From SP197 sp965242595 (GTDB lineage: Bacteria; Pseudomonadota; Alphaproteobacteria; SP197), in contig OZ251464.1 of NCBI GenBank assembly GCA_965242595.1, positions 1,488,001 to 1,552,000 on the forward strand: DNA of 64,000 nt. Reading direction: 5' to 3'. Under the pieces are notes generated by a model that saw only the letters and a list, made by a program, of their open reading frames with translations, did no database searches and was not told the origin of the DNA. Below, in pieces: positions 17,294 through 25,436 of the stretch (position 1 is its first letter; each line of letters starts with the position of its first letter). Made by a program: the position numbers and the translations under genes.

Positions 17294-17322
17294 TTGCCGG
17301 TGCTCCGGGCGGCGGCTAGAAG
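17294..17322 (+). promoter_or_regulatory. Possible weak promoter for pccB
   Basis: TTGCCG at 17294-17299 and TAGAAG at 17317-17322 with 17-base spacing lie in the 71-base gap before pccB. Match to consensus is moderate, and initiation would leave only about ten bases of leader, so this is a tentative call. Confidence 0.3.
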
Positions 17323-17338
17323 GCGGCGGGGGTTGGAC

Positions 17339-18871
17339 ATGCAGGATGTCATCGCGGAACTGGAGGCCCGGCGCGCCCGCGCCCGTCTGGGCGGTGGCGA
17401 AGGCCGCATCGCCAGCCAGCACGCCAAGGGCAAGCTGACGGCGCGCGAACGGCTGGATCTGCTGCTGGACGAAGGCTCGTTCGAGGAATGGGACATGTTC
17501 GTCGAGCATCGCTGCGCCGATTTCGGCATGGCAAAGCACAAGGTGCCGGGCGACGGCGTCGTCACCGGCTGGGGCACGGTGAACGGGCGGCTGGTGTTCG
17601 TGTTCAGCCAGGATTTCACGGTTTTCGGCGGCGCGCTGTCCGAATCCCACGCCGGCAAGATCGCCAAGGTGATGGACCGGGCCATCGAGGTGGGCGCGCC
17701 GGTGATCGGCCTGAACGACAGCGGCGGTGCCCGCATCCAGGAAGGGGTCGATTCCCTGGCCGGCTATGCCGAGGTGTTCCAGCGCAATGTCATGGCCTCG
17801 GGCGTGGTGCCGCAGATTTCGGTCATCATGGGGCCTTGCGCCGGCGGTGCCGTCTATTCCCCGGCCATGACCGACTTCATCTTCATGGTGAAGGGCACCT
17901 CCTACATGTTCGTCACCGGCCCCGATGTGGTGCGCACGGTGACCCATGAAAGCGTCACCCATGAGGAGCTGGGGGGCGCGCTGACCCATACCACAAGGTC
18001 CGGCGTCGCCGATCTCGCCTTCGAGCACGATGTCGAGGCCTTGCTGGAGGTGCGCCGTTTCATCGGTTTCCTGCCCGCGTCGAACCGCGAGGCGCCGCCG
18101 GTGCTGGCGACCCGGGACGCGGCCGATCGGCCCGAACCGTCGCTGGACAACCTCATCCCCGCCAACCCCAACAAGCCCTACGACATGAAGGAGCTGATCG
18201 CCAAGGTGGCCGACGAAGGCGCCTTTTTCGAGCTGCAACCGGCCCTGGCGGCCAATATCGTGACAGGCTTCGCCCGCATGGAGGGGCACACGGTGGGCAT
18301 CGTCGCCAACCAGCCCCTGGTGCTGGCGGGCTGCCTGGATATCGACGCCTCCAGGAAGGCGGCCCGTTTCGTCCGCTTCTGCGACTGCTTCAACATTCCC
18401 ATCCTCACCTTCGTAGACGTGCCGGGCTTTCTGCCGGGCACCGCCCAGGAACATGGCGGCATCATCAAACACGGGGCAAAGCTGCTCTTCGCCTATGCCG
18501 AGGCGACGGTGCCCAAGGTCACCTGCATCGCCCGCAAGGCCTATGGCGGGGCCTATGACGTGATGGCCTCCAAGCATCTGCGCGGCGATGTGAACTATGC
18601 CTGGCCCACGGCCGAGATCGCCGTGATGGGATCCAAAGGCGCGGTGGAGATCATCTTCCGGGCCGATCTGGACAACCCCGACGCCATCGCGGCGCGCACC
18701 AGGGAATATGGCGAACGCTTTGCCAATCCCTTCGCCGCCGCCCAGCGCGGTTTCGTGGATGAGGTCATCACCCCCCGCAACACCCGCCGCCGCCTGTGCG
18801 GAGCGCTGCGGATGCTGCGCGGCAAGCGGCTTCACAATCCCTGGAAGAAGCACGACAATATACCGCTTTGA
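17339..18871 (+). CDS. pccB: Propionyl-CoA carboxylase, carboxyltransferase (beta) subunit
   Basis: A 510-residue carboxyltransferase that moves the carboxyl from carboxybiotin to propionyl-CoA, giving methylmalonyl-CoA. Its length equals the family norm. It shows KGKLTARERLDLLLDEGSFEEWD, the acyl-CoA pocket NDSGGARIQEGVDSLAGYAEVF, the first oxyanion GPCAGGAVYSPA and the second AYGGAYDVMASKHLRGDVNYAWP, with C-terminal KKHDNIPL. The start ATG at 17339 replaces a long upstream open stretch that belongs to the other frame of atp12. Forms an alpha6-beta6 complex with PccA encoded just downstream. No methylmalonyl-CoA mutase is seen in the window. Confidence 0.95.
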   Translation: MQDVIAELEARRARARLGGGEGRIASQHAKGKLTARERLDLLLDEGSFEEWDMFVEHRCADFGMAKHKVPGDGVVTGWGTVNGRLVFVFSQDFTVFGGALSESHAGKIAKVMDRAIEVGAPVIGLNDSGGARIQEGVDSLAGYAEVFQRNVMASGVVPQISVIMGPCAGGAVYSPAMTDFIFMVKGTSYMFVTGPDVVRTVTHESVTHEELGGALTHTTRSGVADLAFEHDVEALLEVRRFIGFLPASNREAPPVLATRDAADRPEPSLDNLIPANPNKPYDMKELIAKVADEGAFFELQPALAANIVTGFARMEGHTVGIVANQPLVLAGCLDIDASRKAARFVRFCDCFNIPILTFVDVPGFLPGTAQEHGGIIKHGAKLLFAYAEATVPKVTCIARKAYGGAYDVMASKHLRGDVNYAWPTAEIAVMGSKGAVEIIFRADLDNPDAIAARTREYGERFANPFAAAQRGFVDEVITPRNTRRRLCGALRMLRGKRLHNPWKKHDNIPL

Positions 18872-18888
18872 CAACGAGTTATGGGCCT

Positions 18889-20919
18889 TTGTTCGACAAA
18901 ATTCTCATAGCCAACCGGGGCGAGATCGCCTGCCGCATCGCCAGAACCTGCCGGCGCTTGGGGATCGCCACCGTCGCCGTGTATTCCGAGGCCGATGCCG
19001 GCGCCCCTCATGTCCGCATGGCCGACGAGGCGGTGCTGCTGGGGGCGGCGCCGGCCGCCGAGAGCTATCTGCGGGCCGAGCGCATCTGCCAGGCCATCCG
19101 CGACAGCGGCGCCCAAGCGGTGCATCCCGGCTTCGGCTTTCTGGCCGAGAACGCCGCCTTTGTGGAGGCGGTGGAGGCGGCCGGCGCGGTCTTCATCGGC
19201 CCGCCGTCGCCCGCCGTCGCCGCCATGGGCGACAAGATCGAATCCAGGCGGATCGCCCAGGCCGCCGGGCTTGCCGTCATCCCCGGCAGCGGCGAGGCCA
19301 GCGACGATGCCTGCCGGGCGGTGCAGGCCGCCCGCCGGATCGGCTATCCGGTGATGCTGAAGGCGGCGGCGGGCGGCGGCGGCAAGGGGATGCGCACCGC
19401 CGCCTCGGACGACGAGGCGCGGGAAGGCTTTCTCAGGGCGCGCTCGGAGGCCCAGGCCGCCTTCGGCGACGGGCGCATCTTCGTGGAAAAGCTGATCGCC
19501 CAGCCGCGCCATATCGAAATCCAGCTTCTGGCCGATGGCCACGGCAAGGTGGTGTGGCTGAACGAGCGCGAATGTTCCATCCAGCGCCGCCATCAGAAGG
19601 TGATCGAAGAGGCGCCCAGCCCGCTGCTGGACGCCGCCACCCGCCGCGCCATGGGCGAGAAGGCCGCCTCTCTGGCCCGCGCCGTGGGCTATCGCTCGGC
19701 GGGCACGGTCGAGTTCGTGTGCGATGCCAACAAGAACTTCTATTTCCTTGAAATGAATACCAGATTGCAGGTGGAGCACCCGGTGACGGAGGCCATTTGC
19801 GGCCTCGATCTGGTGGAATGGATGATCCGCATCGCGGCCGGCGAGGCCCTGGCCTTCGATCAGGACGATGTCGCCATCGACGGCTGGGCGATCGAGGCCC
19901 GCATCTGCGCCGAAGACCCGCGCCGCGGTTTTCTGCCCTCGGCCGGGCGCCTCGTCCGCTATCGCCCGCCGCCCGAGGGCGAGGGCGTCCGGATCGACAG
20001 CGGCGTCGAGGAAGGCTCGGAGGCCAGCGTCTTCTACGATCCGATGCTGGCCAAGCTGATCGTTCACGGGCGCGACCGCGGCGACGCCATCGCCCGCATG
20101 GCGGCGGCGCTGGACCGGTTCGAACTGCGCGGCATCGGCCACAACATCGATTTTCTGGCGGCGCTGCTGAGGGAGCGGCGCTTTCTGGCCGGCGAGACGA
20201 CCACCGCCCTGGTGGACGAGCTGTGGCCCCAGGGCTTTGCCGGCGCCCCATGCGGCGAGCGCGAGCGGCTGGCGCTGGCGGGCGCGGCGCTGTTCGCCCA
20301 TCTCGCCACCCTGGAGCGGGATCGCCAGCTCGCCGCCGGGGCAGAGCAGCGCGGTGGGCCGCCGGCCCCGCTGGGCGAGCGGTGGTCGCTCCGCCTCGCT
20401 GCCGGAGAGCCACCGCTGGCGGCCGTGGCGCGGCTGCGGGGGAGCGTTTTGGCGCTGGCCCTGGATGGCGGCGGCGAGATCGCCGTGGAAAGCGCCTGGC
20501 ACCCCGGGCTGACCCTGTTCGAAGGCCGGGTGGACGGGCGCCCGCTCGCCTTTCCGATCGAACGGCGCAACGGCTTGCGCTGGCGCCTCTCTCATGCCGG
20601 CGTGGCGGTGGAGGTGGAGGTGCTGCCGGCCCGGGCGGCGGCGCTGCTGGCCGGCCTGCCGCCGCGCCCGGCGGGCGAGGGCGCCCTGCTGCTGCGCTCG
20701 CCCATGCCCGGCATGGTGGTGGAACTGCCGGTCGCCGCTGGCGATGCCGTGGAGGCGGGCCAGGCGCTGGCCGTGATCGAGGCCATGAAGATGGAAAATG
20801 TGCTGCGCGCCGAACGGGCCGCCAAAGTGGCCGAAGTGCATGTCGCCAAGGGCGATTCGGTGGCGGCCGACCAGCCGTTGCTTTCATTCCAGCGGGCGGG
20901 CGAGGCGGGTGGCGCATGA
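18889..20919 (+). CDS. pccA: Propionyl-CoA carboxylase, biotin carboxylase/BCCP (alpha) subunit
   Basis: A 676-residue protein: biotin carboxylase domain with the opening FDKILIANRGEIACRIARTCR, ATP-grasp loop KAAAGGGGKGMR, and EMNTRLQVEHPVTE; a middle BT-like linker domain (about 470-600) tying it to PccB; and C-terminal biotinyl domain with EAMKMENV (biotin on Lys). TTG at 18889 is chosen because families start MFDKILIANRGEIA. Another in-frame TTG at 18868 overlaps the pccB stop and would add seven residues. Neither has a strong Shine-Dalgarno. Translation is probably coupled to pccB, 17 bases upstream. Confidence 0.93.
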   Translation: MFDKILIANRGEIACRIARTCRRLGIATVAVYSEADAGAPHVRMADEAVLLGAAPAAESYLRAERICQAIRDSGAQAVHPGFGFLAENAAFVEAVEAAGAVFIGPPSPAVAAMGDKIESRRIAQAAGLAVIPGSGEASDDACRAVQAARRIGYPVMLKAAAGGGGKGMRTAASDDEAREGFLRARSEAQAAFGDGRIFVEKLIAQPRHIEIQLLADGHGKVVWLNERECSIQRRHQKVIEEAPSPLLDAATRRAMGEKAASLARAVGYRSAGTVEFVCDANKNFYFLEMNTRLQVEHPVTEAICGLDLVEWMIRIAAGEALAFDQDDVAIDGWAIEARICAEDPRRGFLPSAGRLVRYRPPPEGEGVRIDSGVEEGSEASVFYDPMLAKLIVHGRDRGDAIARMAAALDRFELRGIGHNIDFLAALLRERRFLAGETTTALVDELWPQGFAGAPCGERERLALAGAALFAHLATLERDRQLAAGAEQRGGPPAPLGERWSLRLAAGEPPLAAVARLRGSVLALALDGGGEIAVESAWHPGLTLFEGRVDGRPLAFPIERRNGLRWRLSHAGVAVEVEVLPARAAALLAGLPPRPAGEGALLLRSPMPGMVVELPVAAGDAVEAGQALAVIEAMKMENVLRAERAAKVAEVHVAKGDSVAADQPLLSFQRAGEAGGA

Positions 20920-21193
20920 GCGCAAGCTGAGGGTGGCGATCGCCGGGCGCGTCCAGGGCGTCTGGTTTCGCGCCTGGACAGCCGAGGAAGCCCGCGATCT
21001 GGGCATCGACGGCTGGGTGCGCAACCGCCGCGACGGCACGGTGGAGGCGGTGTTCGCCGGCAGCGCCGCCGATGTGGAGGCGATGCTGGCCTTGTGCCGC
21101 CAGGGGCCGCCGCTGGCCCGGGTCGAAAAGCTGGAGAGCTTCGCCTATGAGCGGGAGGTGGCGGCGGGCTTCGAACAGCGGGCCACGCGCTAG
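20909..21193 (+). CDS. acyP: Acylphosphatase
   Basis: A 94-residue enzyme hydrolysing carboxyl-phosphate bonds. The catalytic pair is visible: Arg in GRVQGVWFRAWT and Asn in GWVRNRRDGTVEAVF. GTG at 20909 is the only start giving the normal size; the frame upstream is a shadow of pccA. It overlaps the pccA end by 11 bases. The link to PccAB may be incidental, though carboxyphosphate is an intermediate of biotin carboxylase. Confidence 0.92.
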   Translation: MAHERKLRVAIAGRVQGVWFRAWTAEEARDLGIDGWVRNRRDGTVEAVFAGSAADVEAMLALCRQGPPLARVEKLESFAYEREVAAGFEQRATR

Positions 21194-21831
21194 CGCCGCA
21201 GCGCCGGCATGGCGGCGGCGAAGGTTTCGCGCAGGGCCGCATCCAGGGCGCCCGGCGCGACATCGCGGCCCAGGGCGGCCAGCGAGGTGACGCCGGCATC
21301 GCGGATGCCGCAGGGCACGATGCCGTCGAAACGGGCGAGCTCCGGACAGCGGTTGATGGCGATGCCGTGGAAGGTCACCCAGCGGCGCACGCGCACGCCG
21401 ATGGCGGCGATCTTCGCCTGCCTGCCGCCGCCCGCCGCCACCCACACGCCGATCCGGCCCGGCCGCCGCTGGCCCTGGATGCCGAAGCGGGCCAGGGCTG
21501 CCACGATCCAGGACTCCAGGCCGGCGACGAAGGCGTGCAGGTCGCGCCCGCGCCGTTCCAGGTCCAGCAGCACATAGGCGATGCGCTGGCCCGGCCCGTG
21601 ATAGGTGTAGCGCCCGCCGCGCCCGCTGCGATAGACCGGCAGGCCGCCGGCATTCAGCAGTTCGCCGCCGTTGGCGCTGGTGCCGGCTGTGTAGAGGGAA
21701 GGATGCTCCAGCAGCCACACCGTTTCTGGCGCCTGCCCGGCGCGGATGGCGGCGGCGGCGGCCTCCATCCAGGCCACGGCGCGGGGATAGGCGATGGGGC
21801 GTTCGCTGACGCGCCAGCGCGGTGCGGTCAT
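21190..21831 (-). CDS. lipB: Octanoyl-[ACP]:protein N-octanoyltransferase
   Basis: A 213-residue enzyme that transfers octanoate from acyl carrier protein to lipoyl domains, the first step of protein lipoylation; LipA (59.4-60.3 kb) then inserts sulfur. Motifs: LLEHPSLYTAGTSANGGELL, RGGRYTYHGPGQRIAY with the substrate-pocket His, a Lys in AKIAAIGVRVRRW and the catalytic Cys in IVPCGI. The start at 21831 has GGAGG six bases upstream; the longer open frame covers the opposite-strand tRNA. It is convergent with acyP, with stops overlapping by four bases. Confidence 0.94.
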   Translation of the reverse strand: MTAPRWRVSERPIAYPRAVAWMEAAAAAIRAGQAPETVWLLEHPSLYTAGTSANGGELLNAGGLPVYRSGRGGRYTYHGPGQRIAYVLLDLERRGRDLHAFVAGLESWIVAALARFGIQGQRRPGRIGVWVAAGGGRQAKIAAIGVRVRRWVTFHGIAINRCPELARFDGIVPCGIRDAGVTSLAALGRDVAPGALDAALRETFAAAMPALRR

Positions 21832-21844
21832 GGCGCCTCCGGCC

Positions 21845-21873
21845 TTGCGGTTTGCCGCCATTTCGATTATAGC
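21845..21873 (+). promoter_or_regulatory. Promoter of tRNA-Leu
   Basis: TTGCGG at 21845-21850 and TATAGC at 21868-21873 are spaced by 17 bases and end 20 bases before the mature tRNA. This is the AT-richest spot of the lipB-tRNA gap. Divergent lipB starts only 14 bases to the left. Confidence 0.65.
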
Positions 21874-21893
21874 GCCTTCGCTGCCGGCTTCGA

Positions 21894-21977
21894 GCGGTCG
21901 TGGCGGAACAGGTAGACGCGCAGCGTTGAGGGCGCTGTGGGCGAGAGCCCGTGGAAGTTCGAGTCTTCTCGACCGCA
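21894..21977 (+). tRNA. tRNA-Leu, anticodon GAG
   Basis: An 84-base class II tRNA. Acceptor arms GCGGTCG and CGACCGC pair fully with discriminator A at 21977. The D-arm is GCG/CGC with the GGTAGA loop, and the anticodon stem CAGCG/CGCTG encloses loop TTGAGGG, giving anticodon GAG for CUC/CUU codons. A long variable arm (TGGGCGAGAGCCCG) and T-loop TTCGAGT complete the Leu-type structure. The 3' CCA is not encoded (the genome reads CCG), so it must be added by the CCA enzyme. Confidence 0.95.
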
Positions 21978-22060
21978 CCGGCCCCGCGCTGGGCGGCTGG
22001 CAGGTGGCCGATGCGACGGTTGGCGTTTGCGGGCCCTATCGCTTTCGGGGGGCGGGTGAA

Positions 22061-23446
22061 GTGAGCGAAGCCCCTCCGCAGCGCGACGCCGGCGAGGCGC
22101 AGGATCTTTACCGCCTGACCCCCGAACTGCTGGCCGCCATTCTGGAGGCCCTGGAGCAGGACGACGCCGTGCGCTTGCAAGCGCTGACGGTGCCGCTGCA
22201 TGCGGCCGATATCGCCGACCTGCTGGAACAGATCGCGCCCGCCCAGCGCCGTCAGGCCATCGACGCCCTGGGGCCGGAGCTGAACCCCGAAATCCTGGCC
22301 GAGCTGGACGAGGCGGCCCTGGCCGATGTGCGCGAGCATCTGGGCCTGCCTGAGTTTTCGCGCCTGGTGGGCGCGCTGAAGCCCAACGACGCCATCGACA
22401 TTCTGGAAGACCTGGAACACGGCCTGCGCCACGAGGTGCTGGCCGCGGTGCCCGCCGCCGGGCGCCAGGCGGTGCAGGAAGGGCTGGATTTTCCAGACGA
22501 CAGCGCCGGGCGGCTGATGCGGCGCGATGTGGTGGCGCTGCCGATGACCTGGGATGTGGGCCAGACCATCGACCGCCTGCGCAGCGCCCGCGACCTGCCG
22601 GACGAATTCTATGCCCTGTTCGTGATCGATCCCGATGGCAGGCCGCTGGGGGCGATCGCGCCCAGCGCCATCCTGAGAAGCGGGCGCCAGACCAGGCTGG
22701 AGGCGCTGGTGGACGGCAAGCCGGTGACGGTGACGGGCGATACCGACCAGGAAGAGGTGGCCTGGCTGTTCCGGCAATACGGGCTTTCGGACATGCCGGT
22801 GGTGGATGGCCAGGGCCGCATGATGGGCGCCATCGCCTTCGACGACATGGTCGATGTGATGAGCGAGGAATCGGAGGAGGATGTGCTGCGGCTGGGCGGT
22901 GTCGCCCGGACCGACCTTCACGACAGCATCGCCGCCACCGCGCGGCGCCGTTTCCTGTGGCTGGCGGTGAATCTGGCGACGGCGGTGCTGGCCTCGGTCG
23001 TGATCGGCATATTCGAAGGCACGCTGCGCGAGCTGGTGGCGCTGGCCGTGCTGATGCCCATCGTGGCCTCTATGGGCGGCAATGCCGGCACCCAGACCAT
23101 GACCGTGGCCGTGCGCGCCCTGGCAACCAAAGACCTGACCCGCGCCAACGCCATGCGGCTGGTGGCCAAGGAGATCGCCGTGGCCCTGGCCAATGGCGCC
23201 TTGCTGGCCGTGATTATGGGGGCGCTGGCCTGGGCGTGGTTCGAAAACCCGGCCCTGGGCGCGGTGATCGCGCTGGCGATGGTGGCCAATCTGGTGGTGG
23301 CGGGGCTTTCCGGGGCAACCATCCCGCTGCTACTGGAGCGGCTGAAGATCGACCCGGCGGTGGCGGCCGGCGTGCTGCTGACCACCGTGACCGATGTGGT
23401 GGGCTTTTTCGTCTTCCTGGCGCTGGGCGCGGCGGTGTTGTTGTGA
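22061..23446 (+). CDS. mgtE: Magnesium transporter MgtE
   Basis: A 461-residue Mg2+ channel. An N-terminal helical superhelix domain (residues to about 140), with PLHAADIADLLEQI and an EDLEHGLRHEVLAAVP segment, is followed by a CBS pair (MRRDVVALP, then SDMPVVDGQGRMMGAI and DDMVDVMSEESEEDVL). Five transmembrane helices follow, including the pore motif PIVASMGGNAGTQTMTV and the final TTVTDVVGFFVFLALG. GTG at 22061 is used; no ATG lies near and the longer open frame runs over the tRNA. Mg2+ binding between the CBS and N domains gates the channel. Confidence 0.93.
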   Translation: MSEAPPQRDAGEAQDLYRLTPELLAAILEALEQDDAVRLQALTVPLHAADIADLLEQIAPAQRRQAIDALGPELNPEILAELDEAALADVREHLGLPEFSRLVGALKPNDAIDILEDLEHGLRHEVLAAVPAAGRQAVQEGLDFPDDSAGRLMRRDVVALPMTWDVGQTIDRLRSARDLPDEFYALFVIDPDGRPLGAIAPSAILRSGRQTRLEALVDGKPVTVTGDTDQEEVAWLFRQYGLSDMPVVDGQGRMMGAIAFDDMVDVMSEESEEDVLRLGGVARTDLHDSIAATARRRFLWLAVNLATAVLASVVIGIFEGTLRELVALAVLMPIVASMGGNAGTQTMTVAVRALATKDLTRANAMRLVAKEIAVALANGALLAVIMGALAWAWFENPALGAVIALAMVANLVVAGLSGATIPLLLERLKIDPAVAAGVLLTTVTDVVGFFVFLALGAAVLL

Positions 23447-23483
23447 GGGGTGGCCTGGAGGGGGCTGCGGGCCGGTGGCTTCG

Positions 23484-23690
23484 ATGAAGGTTCGCGATGT
23501 CGTAGCCATTCTGGAAGAGTGCGGGTTTGTTCTGGACCGGCAGCGGGGAAGTCATCGCCAGTTCGTTGGAAATGTCGCTGGCAAGCGCCGATTGGTCACC
23601 GTCGCAGGGGCAGGTGGCGACGACATCGCAAAGGGGACGCTCGCGTCGATCAAGCGCCAATCCGGCTTGCCCGGAAGGCTGTTCCGCTAG
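23484..23690 (+). CDS. hicA: HicA-family mRNA interferase toxin
   Basis: A 68-residue double-stranded-RNA-binding-fold toxin. It has KVRDVVAILEECGFVLDRQ, the catalytic-His motif RGSHRQF, and the conserved tail GDDIAKGTLASIKRQSGL. Family members cleave mRNA when free of HicB. The start ATG is preceded by a GGTGG. Unlike the usual hicA-hicB same-strand pair, the only HicB-like gene nearby is convergent and shares a CTAG stop overlap of four bases. It lies 37 bases after mgtE on the same strand and may read through from it. Confidence 0.85.
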   Translation: MKVRDVVAILEECGFVLDRQRGSHRQFVGNVAGKRRLVTVAGAGGDDIAKGTLASIKRQSGLPGRLFR

Positions 23691-23998
23691 GGGTGGGCGG
23701 GCAGGTGGGGCTGAAAGACGAATCCCCCGGGCCGTCCGCGCTGGCCGCGCAGGCGGTAGAGCCACGCCCGGGCCATCAGGGCGAAGCGCACATGCCAGGG
23801 GGCGCGGCGGGTCAGCAGGCGGCGCCGTTCCCCGTCCGGCATGGCGGAGACCGTTTCAAGATACATCTCTATGGCCGTGGTCAGCGATTCCTCGGCTTCC
23901 TGCGGCGATGCGGCATCGACGGCGATGTCGAGATCGACGCAGATGGCATGCCAGCTCCGGTTGCGTCCATGGACATAGCACAGGAATGTGGGGGCCAT
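23687..23998 (-). CDS. HicB-like protein (candidate antitoxin), convergent with hicA
   Basis: A 103-residue protein. Residues 16-50 show WHAICVDLDIAVDAASPQEAEESL and AIEMYLETV, the partial RNase H fold of HicB antitoxins. A conserved RRAPWHVRFALMARAWL stretch follows, then a Gly/Pro-rich tail, and there is no obvious DNA-binding domain. The start at 23998 has GAGGAG seven bases upstream and a near-consensus promoter lies at 24041-24070. The tail-to-tail position with hicA suggests it is either the antitoxin with inverted orientation or an unrelated HicB-fold protein. This is inference from fold and neighbourhood. Confidence 0.7.
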   Translation of the reverse strand: MAPTFLCYVHGRNRSWHAICVDLDIAVDAASPQEAEESLTTAIEMYLETVSAMPDGERRRLLTRRAPWHVRFALMARAWLYRLRGQRGRPGGFVFQPHLPAHP

Positions 23999-24040
23999 GA
24001 CGATGCTCCTCTGTGGCTACCCGTCGGCTCTGAAGATATG

Positions 24041-24070
24041 CCTATATGTGGCTGTGTGCGGTCATGTCAA
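24041..24070 (-). promoter_or_regulatory. Strong sigma-70-type promoter of the HicB-like gene
   Basis: Reading leftward, TTGACA (24070-24065) is followed after 18 bases by TATAGG (24046-24041), or after 17 bases by ATATAG. Transcription would begin near 24034, leaving a leader of about 36 bases that contains the GAGGAG ribosome site of the HicB-like gene. It is one of the best consensus promoters in the window. Confidence 0.7.
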
Positions 24071-24107
24071 GCTGCCGTTGTCATTTGCGGCGTGGAGGGC
24101 GGGGTGT

Positions 24108-25382
24108 TCAGGTGGGTTTGAGTAGCTCCCAGGCTTCCCTCATGGGTTGGACGACATTATCCACGATGCGCGCTCTTTCTGCTTCGTTCGACAGAACCTT
24201 AAGATGGTTCGCGGTCGGATTGCGCAGAGCCGGTGCCCCTCCGATATAACGATACCACACCCATTCGTTGGTAGTCCCAAAATGTCCTCTCAGTTCTTTT
24301 AGTTTTCCGCTTTCTACATAACGTTCACGCTGTTCTTTGCTCTTCGCTTTGCTGAATCTGAGACCAATTATTATGGCATAATCGTGGAAGTGGTTAACTT
24401 CAGCATATAGAATGGCATGGTCGTCGCCGAACGGGTAGTATAATCCAAATTTTCCAGCGCCTCTTGTTCCTCGGACATAATTGTCGATCACTTCCAGGTT
24501 AGATCTTTTCTCATTTTTGCGTGGAAAGTCACTGATATTGCTCAAAGTGCTCAAAGCATTCTCAATGTCTTTCCAAAGTTCACGCACCAGATCAGCTCTT
24601 ATCTCGAACATGACTTCACTCAGATGATGAGCGAGAACAAGGTTATTGCTTTCTTTCAAAAGAAGTTCTTTCAGCTCGCTCATGTACTCTCTCCCTCGGT
24701 CTGTGCCCGTCAGTTTGCGGACAAGGTGTAGATATTGGGCAACGGACTCGCGTAGCTCCGGTTCGTCGCAGGCGCGCTGTCGGCAACGCTCCAGCCAGCC
24801 GGGGAGCGTGTCCTTGTATGAGATACAGGCTATGTCGAGTTGGCCGGAACTGTCTTCGGGTGGATCGCGCCCGTATGGTTCCAGATACACCATGTGAATG
24901 TCGTCGTAGCCCTGCCTTTTCAGCAGATCGTAGTATCTTTGCAATTGCTGGGGTTGATCGCCGGCCCAGATCTTGTTCTCGATGGCAACGGCCCATTTTT
25001 GTTCCGCACGGTTGGTAATCAGGATGTCGATGTTGTCGCTTTCCCGTTGGACCCGGATGCTGTTGCTTTTGAAGTCGCTGTTTTCAACGGTAGCCTTCAG
25101 GGCCTCATACCCGGCATTGTCGGTCTCACTCTGCCACTGTTCGGCAACGGTTTCCAGAAAGTCCTTCAAGTTCTCCCGCGCCTCGCCGGGCGCCTTGCGG
25201 TGGTTTAGCAGGGCGGCCAGGAAGCGGGAGTGGAGTCTGACCTCGTCGCTTTCGCTGCGCAGCACGGTGAAGAGGTTGAAGGGTTCCCGCCGCCCTTCCT
25301 CGTGGCGGACATAGGAAAGCTGGGCCTCCTTCAGCAGCGCCTCGGCGGCTTGCAGCTGGGCGTTGGTCTCGCTTTCCGTCAC
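24108..25382 (-). CDS. PD-(D/E)XK nuclease superfamily protein (predicted)
   Basis: A 424-residue protein of the group with a HEEGRREPFNLFTVLRSESDEVRLHSRFLAALL opening. A nuclease core follows: Asp in SDNIDILITN, then the E-x-K pair in VAIENKIWAGDQPQQLQRYYDLL and a central YLEPYGRDPP strand. The C-terminal half (from about residue 230) carries a second domain with HFHDYAIIIGLRF and EWVWYRYIGG, probably target recognition or binding. The gene is visibly AT-richer than everything around it, with codons such as AAT, TTT and ATA common, which suggests recent acquisition. Such stand-alone nuclease-like proteins are often annotated as defence or restriction-related; function is not proven. It follows the DUF1640-like gene by 54 bases. 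Confidence 0.75.
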   Translation of the reverse strand: MTESETNAQLQAAEALLKEAQLSYVRHEEGRREPFNLFTVLRSESDEVRLHSRFLAALLNHRKAPGEARENLKDFLETVAEQWQSETDNAGYEALKATVENSDFKSNSIRVQRESDNIDILITNRAEQKWAVAIENKIWAGDQPQQLQRYYDLLKRQGYDDIHMVYLEPYGRDPPEDSSGQLDIACISYKDTLPGWLERCRQRACDEPELRESVAQYLHLVRKLTGTDRGREYMSELKELLLKESNNLVLAHHLSEVMFEIRADLVRELWKDIENALSTLSNISDFPRKNEKRSNLEVIDNYVRGTRGAGKFGLYYPFGDDHAILYAEVNHFHDYAIIIGLRFSKAKSKEQRERYVESGKLKELRGHFGTTNEWVWYRYIGGAPALRNPTANHLKVLSNEAERARIVDNVVQPMREAWELLKPT

Positions 25383-25436
25383 GGCTTCGCTTCCTGTGGG
25401 CGAGGGGGCGGGGGTGCTTTCAATCGAAGCCCGCGT

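Noticed and set aside
18869..18897. TTGACA overlapping the pccB stop as a promoter for pccA
   Set aside because: No acceptable -10 box lies 16-18 bases downstream, and the pccA start would be only a few bases away.
21894..21977. Integration site of a mobile element at tRNA-Leu
   Set aside because: No integrase gene or repeated tRNA 3' end was seen on either side; mgtE follows directly.
19433..22921. A 1162-codon minus-strand open frame
   Set aside because: Shadow of pccA, lipB, the tRNA and mgtE; the only real minus-strand gene in it (lipB) is in another frame.
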